Shown here one piece after another: positions 8,297 through 12,999 of a stretch of DNA of 12,999 nt; within the stretch, counting starts at the first letter, position 1, and the number at the start of each line of letters is the position of its first letter. The stretch comes from Chloroflexota bacterium (GTDB taxonomy: Bacteria > Chloroflexota > Anaerolineae > UBA3071): the NCBI GenBank assembly GCA_014383605.1, contig JACNHM010000387.1, positions 1 through 12,999 of the forward strand, written 5' to 3'. The notes beneath the pieces were generated by a model, which saw only the letters and a program-made list of their open reading frames with translations, did not search any database and had not been told where the DNA came from. A program made the translations under genes and the position numbers.

Positions 8297-11118
8297 TATG
8301 GCTTTTCTGCCAACCGCTGCAGTCTGCCGATCACGTCATTGTCCAGGTGAAAGCGGATCACCCGCCGTCCGGCGGCCAGCAGCGCCTGGCGGTCGCCCTC
8401 GGCCTGGGCGGCCTTGAGCACGCCGAAAGTCATGGACGAGTGGGGCGAGCCGGCCTCGTCGGGGATGGGCACATCTCTGGGGTCGTCGGCGGTGAACTGG
8501 ATGAACAGCCCGTTGCCGCCGTCGCCCTTGTGCAGTTGGCCCGTGGAGTGCAGGAAGCGCGGCCCGTAGCCGACGGTCGTCGCCAACTTGTACCGATCGC
8601 GCAGGCCGGTGCGCAGCGCCAACAGCGCGGCGTCGGTCTCGGCGGTCGGCTGGACGTAGGCCTGCAGGGCGATGTAATCTCCCTCACCTGCCTGTGTCAG
8701 GAACTGGTTCAGGGCCGCGGCGCTGAGCGGCGCCGCGTCGCCCTGGGGAAGCTCGCCCTTCTCGGTGTACTCGGCGATCATGCGGCGGGCCAGCACCTTG
8801 GCCGCCTCCACGTTGGGCTGGTCGAAGGGGTTGATGCTCAACAGGTGGCTGGCTACAGCGGTGGCCATCTGCCAGAGGAAGAGCTGCCCGCCCAGGTCGT
8901 ACAGGTCGCGCAGGTGCAAGCGCACGACGGGATGGCCGGCGTGTTCGAGGGCCTGCAAGGCGGTGTCGAGACCCCCTCCCCAGCCCTCCCCCGCCTGCGG
9001 GGGAGGGAGACGGAGGTGGACGAAGAGCCGGTCGTCGCCGTAGACGTCGGGCGGTCCCAGCGGCTCGCCGACGACGGGCAGGATGCCTCGGCCCTCCTTG
9101 CCCGTGCTTTCAGCGATGAGCTGTTCCACCCAGTCGCCGAAGCTGGCCAGTGGCGGCGAGGTGATGAAGGTGACCTTGTCGCGGCCAGCCTGGGCCAGTT
9201 GGCCCAAGATCGCTCCCAACCGGGCACCGATGCAGTCGCTGTCCATCGGACGGTTGCAGCCCGCGCAGTTGCAGACCGCGGTCATGGCCCGGTCGAGCAG
9301 CTTTCGCAGATCCACGCCGACCAGAGCCGCCGGCAGCAGCCCGAAGTAGGACAGGGCCGAGTAGCGCCCGCCGATGTGGGGATCGTTGAGGAAGGTGGCG
9401 CGGAAGCCGTAGCGCGCGGCCAGGTCGGCCAGAGGCGTGCCGGGGTCGGTGATGGCCACGAAGTGCTTTCCGGCCTGGTCCGCGCCCACGGCGACGGCCA
9501 CGTAGTTGTAGAAGAACTTGAAGAACGATAGCGTCTCCGCCGTGGCGCCGGACTTGGTGGCCACGATGAAGAGCGTGCGGGCCAGGTCGAGCCGTTCGAG
9601 GTGAGACAGCACCGCGGCGGGATCGGTGCTGTCCAGCACGGCCAGGTAGGGGTAACCCTTGCGGTTACCCTGATCTGGGCGACCGCAAGGGTCGCCCCTA
9701 CCGGCGCCGAACACTCTGCTGAACACCTCCGGGGCCAGGCTGGAGCCGCCCATGCCCAGGAGCAGCACGTCGGTGTACCCGTCGGCGCGCACCTGGTCGG
9801 CCAGTGTTTCCAGGCGGGGGAGGTTATCCAGCATGACCTCGGCCGTGCGCAGCCAGCCTAGCCGGTTGGCGATCCCCGCCGGCGCCGGCTTCCACACGGT
9901 GTGATCGTGGGCCCAGATGCGGGACATGATGCGGTTCTCGATCATCTCGGCCAGGGCCGCGTCCACGGCGGGCTGGTACTCTCCCAGGCTGGCGGAGAAT
10001 TGCTGCCGGCCGGCCAGCAGGCGGTCGCGCTTGGCGGCGATGCTGGCCAGGAGGGCCTCGAAGGACTGGGCGAAAGCGGCCACGCCGTCGTCCTGCAACT
10101 GCTGAGTGATACCGTCCAGATCCACCCCAAGCTCGACCAGACGAGCCAGATGGTCACGCGCCTCGTCCAGCCCCTCTTGCAGCGTGAGCGCCACCGTGCC
10201 GTGATCGCGGAAGGCGGTGAGCGTGTCCGGCGGCACGGTGTTGACCGTGTGCGGGCCGATGAGGCTGTCCACGTACAGTGTGTCGGGAAAGAGGGGGCTC
10301 TTGGCGCCGGTGCTGGCCCACAGGGGACGCTGCACGCGGGCGCCCTGGGCGGCCAGACGTTCCCAGCGCTCGCCGCGGAAGGTCTCGCGGAAGCGGGCGT
10401 AGGCCAGCCTGGCGTTGGCGATGGCCGTTTTGCCTTGTAGGGATTGGATATTGGTCTCTTGGGAAGGCGTGAGGTTGTCGAGTTGGCGGTCTACGGCGGT
10501 GTCCACGCGGCTGACGAAGAAGGAGGCTACGGAGGCCACGCGGCTGGGGTCGCCCCCGTTGGCGGCCAGTTTCTCCAGGCCGGAGATGTAGGCCTCGGCC
10601 ACGGCGTCGTAGTGGGCCAGCGAGAACATCAGCGTGACGTTGACATTGATGCCCTCGCCGATGAGGGTGGCGATGGCCGGGATGCCCTGCGGCGTGGCCG
10701 GCACTTTGATCAGCACGTTGGGCCGGCCCAGCGCGGCGAAGAGCCGCCGCGCCTCGGCCACCGTGCCGGCGGTGTCGTAAGCCAGCGTGGGGCTGACCTC
10801 CAGGCTGACGTAGCCGTCACCACCGTCCGTGCGGTCGTACACGGGGCGCAGCAGGTCGGCGGCGCTCTGGATGTCTTCCAGGGCCAGGGCCTCGTAGATC
10901 TCTTCCACTGACTTGCCCTGGGCCACCAGTGGTTGCAGGGTTTCGTCGTAATCGGCGCTGCCAGCAATCGCTTTCTCGAAAATGGATGGATTGGAGGTCA
11001 CGCCGCGCAGCCCATCGTCAATCAGGGCCTGAAACTCGCCTGAGATGATGAACGAGCGGCGGACGTAGTCCAGCCAGATGGCCTGGCCCAGAGCGGCCAG
11101 TTCGTGTAGTTTTGTCAT
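8296..11118 (-). CDS. tal-pgi: Bifunctional transaldolase / glucose-6-phosphate isomerase fusion
   Basis: A 940-residue fusion seen in some bacteria. The N-terminal transaldolase (about 1-365) shows VTSNPSIFEKAI (40-51), DGYVSLEVSP, the Schiff-base K138 in VLIKVPATPQGIPAI, catalytic D17 in WLDYVRRSF, and VASFFVSRVDT. The C-terminal isomerase (about 400-940) shows LLLGMGGSSLAPEVF, FIVATKSGATAETLSFF, and FLHSTGQLHKGDGGNGLF near the end. It links sedoheptulose-7-phosphate/glyceraldehyde-3-phosphate exchange to F6P/G6P interconversion, feeding zwf downstream. The start follows GGAAGG. Two in-frame palindromic insertions interrupt the isomerase half, near residues 472-491 (GRGDPCGRPDQGNRKGYPY) and 703-717 (PPPQAGEGWGGGL); the frame stays open on both sides. 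The total length slightly exceeds what the two enzymes need, consistent with the inserts. Confidence 0.96.
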   Translation of the reverse strand: MTKLHELAALGQAIWLDYVRRSFIISGEFQALIDDGLRGVTSNPSIFEKAIAGSADYDETLQPLVAQGKSVEEIYEALALEDIQSAADLLRPVYDRTDGGDGYVSLEVSPTLAYDTAGTVAEARRLFAALGRPNVLIKVPATPQGIPAIATLIGEGINVNVTLMFSLAHYDAVAEAYISGLEKLAANGGDPSRVASVASFFVSRVDTAVDRQLDNLTPSQETNIQSLQGKTAIANARLAYARFRETFRGERWERLAAQGARVQRPLWASTGAKSPLFPDTLYVDSLIGPHTVNTVPPDTLTAFRDHGTVALTLQEGLDEARDHLARLVELGVDLDGITQQLQDDGVAAFAQSFEALLASIAAKRDRLLAGRQQFSASLGEYQPAVDAALAEMIENRIMSRIWAHDHTVWKPAPAGIANRLGWLRTAEVMLDNLPRLETLADQVRADGYTDVLLLGMGGSSLAPEVFSRVFGAGRGDPCGRPDQGNRKGYPYLAVLDSTDPAAVLSHLERLDLARTLFIVATKSGATAETLSFFKFFYNYVAVAVGADQAGKHFVAITDPGTPLADLAARYGFRATFLNDPHIGGRYSALSYFGLLPAALVGVDLRKLLDRAMTAVCNCAGCNRPMDSDCIGARLGAILGQLAQAGRDKVTFITSPPLASFGDWVEQLIAESTGKEGRGILPVVGEPLGPPDVYGDDRLFVHLRLPPPQAGEGWGGGLDTALQALEHAGHPVVRLHLRDLYDLGGQLFLWQMATAVASHLLSINPFDQPNVEAAKVLARRMIAEYTEKGELPQGDAAPLSAAALNQFLTQAGEGDYIALQAYVQPTAETDAALLALRTGLRDRYKLATTVGYGPRFLHSTGQLHKGDGGNGLFIQFTADDPRDVPIPDEAGSPHSSMTFGVLKAAQAEGDRQALLAAGRRVIRFHLDNDVIGRLQRLAEKP
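8966..9010. repeat. G-rich palindromic element inside the isomerase half of tal-pgi
   Basis: A perfect 11-bp stem, CCCTCCCCCGC (8984-8994) with GCGGGGGAGGG (8997-9007), loop CT, is followed on the coding strand by GGCTGGGGAGGGGGTCTC. It encodes PPPQAGEGWGGGL in frame. This G-rich hairpin plus GGAGGGGG tail looks like a dispersed intergenic repeat rather than enzyme sequence. The symmetry is seen; the insertion is inferred from the out-of-character peptide. Confidence 0.75.
9645..9702. repeat. Double-hairpin palindromic element inside the isomerase half of tal-pgi
   Basis: Outer arms GGTAGGGG (9645-9652) and CCCCTACC (9695-9702) enclose two hairpins: GTAACC-CTTGC-GGTTAC and GGCGACC-GCAAG-GGTCGCC. 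The two halves are mirror copies that differ at paired positions (TA versus CG), so each keeps its own stem. In frame it encodes the Gly/Arg/Asp-rich segment GRGDPCGRPDQGNRKGYPY. It is similar in concept to the palindromic elements that insert into genes of Rickettsia. Confidence 0.8.
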
Positions 11119-11152
11119 TTCAGCCTTCCAGTCTCTCTAAAATGGATGGATG

Positions 11153-11373
11153 CCGTCGGGTCAGGAGGCCCGACGGTTGGCCGGTCAGGAGACCGGCCAA
11201 GAACAATGGTTGTCAGGTCAGGAGACCGGCCAAGAACAGTGGTTGTCGGGTCAGGAGGCCCGACGGTTGGCCGGTCAGGAGACCGGCCAAGAACAGTGGT
11301 TGTCAGGTCAGGGTCTTTCGGTTGGCCGGTCAGGAGACCGGCCAAGAACAGCGGTTGTCAGGTCAGGGTCTTT
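11153..11373. repeat. Cluster of AGGA-loop hairpins between ppgK and tal-pgi
   Basis: The 239-base gap holds five good hairpins with loop AGGA. Type A (TTGGCCGGTC/GACCGGCCAA) lies at 11177-11200, 11267-11290 and 11322-11345. Type B (CCGTCGGGTC/GGCCCGACGG, with one G-T wobble) lies at 11153-11176 and, at core 11245-11264, again. A hybrid remnant lies at 11210-11233. Each type A stem is followed by GAACA. A 52-base stretch (11267-11318) is repeated with one mismatch at 11322-11373, and the second copy includes the 3' end of ppgK. No gene is present in the gap. Confidence 0.85.
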
Positions 11374-12110
11374 GCCGCCAGGGCGGCGCCGACGATGCCG
11401 GCCTCGTTGAGCAGTTGGGCGGGCATGACGGGGGCGCGAGTCTTCAACAGAGGAAGAAACTCGTCGTGCTTCTTGCTGACGCCGCCGCCGACGATGAACA
11501 GGTCGGGAGAGAAAAGGGCTTCCAACTCGTCGAGATACTCGTTGACCCGCCGGGCCCACTTCTTATAGCTGAGCTTCTTCTCCTTGCGGATACGATCGGA
11601 GGCGTACGCTTCGGCCTCCACAAAGCCGCCCTTGCGCGCCCTCATCCCCATGTGGCCCAGCTCGGTGTTGGGCAGCAGCTCTCCGTGGACGAAGATGGCC
11701 GTGCCGATGCCGGTGCCCAGGGTGATCACAAAGACCACGCCCTGGCGGCCTTTGCCGGCGCCGAACGCCATCTCGGCGATGCCGGCGGCGTCGGCGTCGT
11801 TGATCAGCAGCACGGGGCAGCCGGTGGCTTTCTCCAGCAGCTTCTTGCCGTTGACGTCGATCCAGGCGTCATCCACGTTGGCCGCGCTGTAGACGATGCC
11901 TCCCTTGATCACCGACGGGAAGGTGCAGCCAATCGGCCCTTTCCAGCGGAAGTGCTTGACGACCTTGGCCACCGTGTCGGCGACGGCGTCGGGTGTGGAT
12001 GGCTGAGGGGTGGGCAGGCGGACGCGCTCTGTCGCCAACAACCCCTTTTTCACGTTCACCGGCGCGCCCTTGATGCCCGATCCACCGATGTCAATTCCCA
12101 GGATTCTCAT
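11358..12110 (-). CDS. ppgK: Polyphosphate glucokinase (ROK family)
   Basis: Phosphorylates glucose to glucose 6-phosphate using inorganic polyphosphate (often also ATP) in the cytoplasm. The 250 residues match the family length. It opens with [18 protein letters not shown] (phosphate-1 loop, 7-15), has the catalytic-region [14 protein letters not shown] (104-117, with the Asp base), the phosphate-2 motif [10 protein letters not shown] (131-140) and [12 protein letters not shown]. The zinc-binding CxCGxxGC motif of other ROK kinases is absent, as expected for this subgroup. The start at 12110 follows GAGGGG; an upstream extension reaching 12434 would cross a repeat and is rejected. Its last four codons and stop lie in a sequence duplicated in the adjacent repeat cluster. 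It supplies G6P to the genes downstream (tal-pgi, zwf, pgl). Confidence 0.93.
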   Translation of the reverse strand: MRILGIDIGGSGIKGAPVNVKKGLLATERVRLPTPQPSTPDAVADTVAKVVKHFRWKGPIGCTFPSVIKGGIVYSAANVDDAWIDVNGKKLLEKATGCPVLLINDADAAGIAEMAFGAGKGRQGVVFVITLGTGIGTAIFVHGELLPNTELGHMGMRARKGGFVEAEAYASDRIRKEKKLSYKKWARRVNEYLDELEALFSPDLFIVGGGVSKKHDEFLPLLKTRAPVMPAQLLNEAGIVGAALAAKTLT

Positions 12111-12170
12111 GTTCCCCTCTTTGTGGTAATCTCCCCCAACTGTGTTGACGCGAGTTTCGACCGCTTTTTG

Positions 12171-12228
12171 ACCGCAGAGACCGCCGAGCACGCTGAGAAA
12201 ACCAAAGGATCTCCGCGTGCTCTGCGGT
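12171..12228. repeat. Hairpin repeat between the SDR gene and ppgK
   Basis: GAGCACGC (12186-12193) pairs exactly with GCGTGCTC (12215-12222), and ACCGCAG (12171-12177) pairs with CTGCGGT (12222-12228), giving a bulged stem of about 14 bp. It is the CCGCAGAG...CTCTGCGG type of dispersed repeat, and lies in a 172-base gap where no gene is seen. It could mark a transcript boundary between the SDR gene and ppgK, but no T-run follows. Confidence 0.6.
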
Positions 12229-12282
12229 GAAGAATGGACCTCAATACGAAAGAGATAGACCACCTTCCTGGCTGGCGAAAGG

Positions 12283-12999
12283 CTATCCTTTCCCGTAGAC
12301 CGGAATGGCGGCGCCCTGCACGGCGCGGGCGGCGTCGGAGGCCAGGAAGAGGATGACGTCGGCGATGGCCTCCGGCTCCACCCAGCGGCTGGGGTCGGCC
12401 TTGGGCATGGCCGCGCGGTTCTGCGGTGTGTCAATGGTGCTGGGCAGCACGCAGTTGACGGTGATGCCCTCTTTCTTGAGCTCGGCGGCCATGCTCTCGG
12501 TCAGGCGGATCACACCGCTCTTGGCGGCGCTGTAGGCCCCGTTCCTGGCCGTGCCCGCCACGCCGGCGCGGGCGGCCACATTGACGATGCGGCCGCGGCC
12601 CTGCGCCAGCATGTGCGGGATGACGGCTCGGCTGGCGATGACCGTCGTACGCACGTTCAGGTCGAACAGGAAGCTCCAGGTGTCCATCTCTGTCTCGTGC
12701 ACGGCCTGGCCGCCGCGCCAGCCACCAGTGGTGTTGACCAGCACGTCCACCCGCCCGAAGCGCCGTATCGCCTCGGCGACCATGGCTTCCACGGCCTCAG
12801 CGTCGGTCAGGTCAACGGAGGTGGCCAGAAAATGGTCGGGCGAATCGGCCAACTCGGGAAAAAGGCGGGGCAGGCGGTCGGCGGCGCGATCCACCAGCAC
12901 CAGCCTGGCTCCCGCAGTCTGGAAAGCCCGCGCCACGGCGCGGCCCAGGTTGCCCGCCGCGCCGGTGACGATCACCACACGATGCGAAAAGTCAAACAT
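12283..12999 (-). CDS. Short-chain dehydrogenase/reductase, start at window edge
   Basis: A 238-residue classical SDR with a Rossmann fold. The cofactor loop is [11 protein letters not shown] (11-21, the TGxxxGxG type), D37 after the second strand (LVLVDRAAD) suggests NAD(H) preference, NTTGG lies at 89-93 in place of NNAG, N115 is in FDLN, and Y156-SAA-K160 is the catalytic pair. The position of the usual catalytic Ser (13 residues before Tyr) reads Ala143 in VNVAARAG, which is unusual. The substrate cannot be named. The first codon is the last three bases of the window, so the beginning looks complete for the family, but a longer start cannot be excluded. It is the first gene of the sugar-phosphate block only by position; a link to that pathway is not shown. 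Confidence 0.88.
   Translation of the reverse strand: MFDFSHRVVIVTGAAGNLGRAVARAFQTAGARLVLVDRAADRLPRLFPELADSPDHFLATSVDLTDAEAVEAMVAEAIRRFGRVDVLVNTTGGWRGGQAVHETEMDTWSFLFDLNVRTTVIASRAVIPHMLAQGRGRIVNVAARAGVAGTARNGAYSAAKSGVIRLTESMAAELKKEGITVNCVLPSTIDTPQNRAAMPKADPSRWVEPEAIADVILFLASDAARAVQGAAIPVYGKG

Noticed and set aside
11153..11345. The ppgK/tal-pgi repeat cluster as a small protein gene (frames rich in RRPAKN or GRSPDRP)
   Set aside because: The peptides merely reflect the repeated hairpin DNA in several frames and strands, with no supported start site.
12111..12434. N-terminal extension of ppgK up to 12434
   Set aside because: The extra residues are Pro/Ser/Arg-rich, overlap the SDR gene and cross a hairpin repeat; the [10 protein letters not shown] start with a good ribosome site fits the family.

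Overview
This is a GC-rich bacterial chromosome segment in which every gene I can support lies on the minus strand, so the genes are described from high to low coordinates. The proteins look like those of Chloroflexota (Anaerolineae/Caldilineae-like). The pointers are a fused transaldolase/glucose-6-phosphate isomerase, a polyphosphate glucokinase, a DUF255/YyaL protein, and intergenic DNA full of palindromes and heptamer repeats that also invade coding regions. The phylum is an inference from gene content and repeat style; no marker gene settles it.

Region 1 (about 12999 to 5633) is a sugar-phosphate block: an SDR oxidoreductase, polyphosphate glucokinase (ppgK), the tal-pgi fusion, glucose-6-phosphate dehydrogenase (zwf) and 6-phosphogluconolactonase (pgl). 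Together they phosphorylate glucose with polyphosphate, interconvert G6P and F6P, make NADPH through the first two oxidative pentose phosphate steps, and recycle carbon through transaldolase. 6-Phosphogluconate dehydrogenase is not in the window. The gaps ppgK/tal-pgi and zwf/pgl are filled with copies of a hairpin that has an invariant AGGA loop, including five tandem 65-bp units before pgl.

Region 2 (5487 to 2984) is a translationally coupled pair: a YyaL/DUF255 thioredoxin-like protein and a Bcp-type peroxiredoxin.

Region 3 (2963 to 259) starts with a strong sigma70-type promoter and a structured leader of about 275 nt. It then reads superoxide reductase, a DUF554 membrane protein, rubrerythrin and a Crp/Fnr-family regulator. 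This looks like an anaerobe or microaerophile oxygen-defence operon: superoxide reductase makes peroxide and rubrerythrin removes it. The regulator is encoded last and may control the operon.

Region 4 (1 to 258) has no gene and is a mosaic of nested perfect palindromes.

The most unusual aspect of the window is its repeat ecology. Palindromic and heptameric elements occur between genes, and very similar-looking elements sit in frame inside the isomerase half of tal-pgi (two) and inside yyaL (two). The AGGA-loop hairpins show paired base changes in their stems at separate loci. I find no CRISPR array, tRNA, rRNA, transposase or phage gene.
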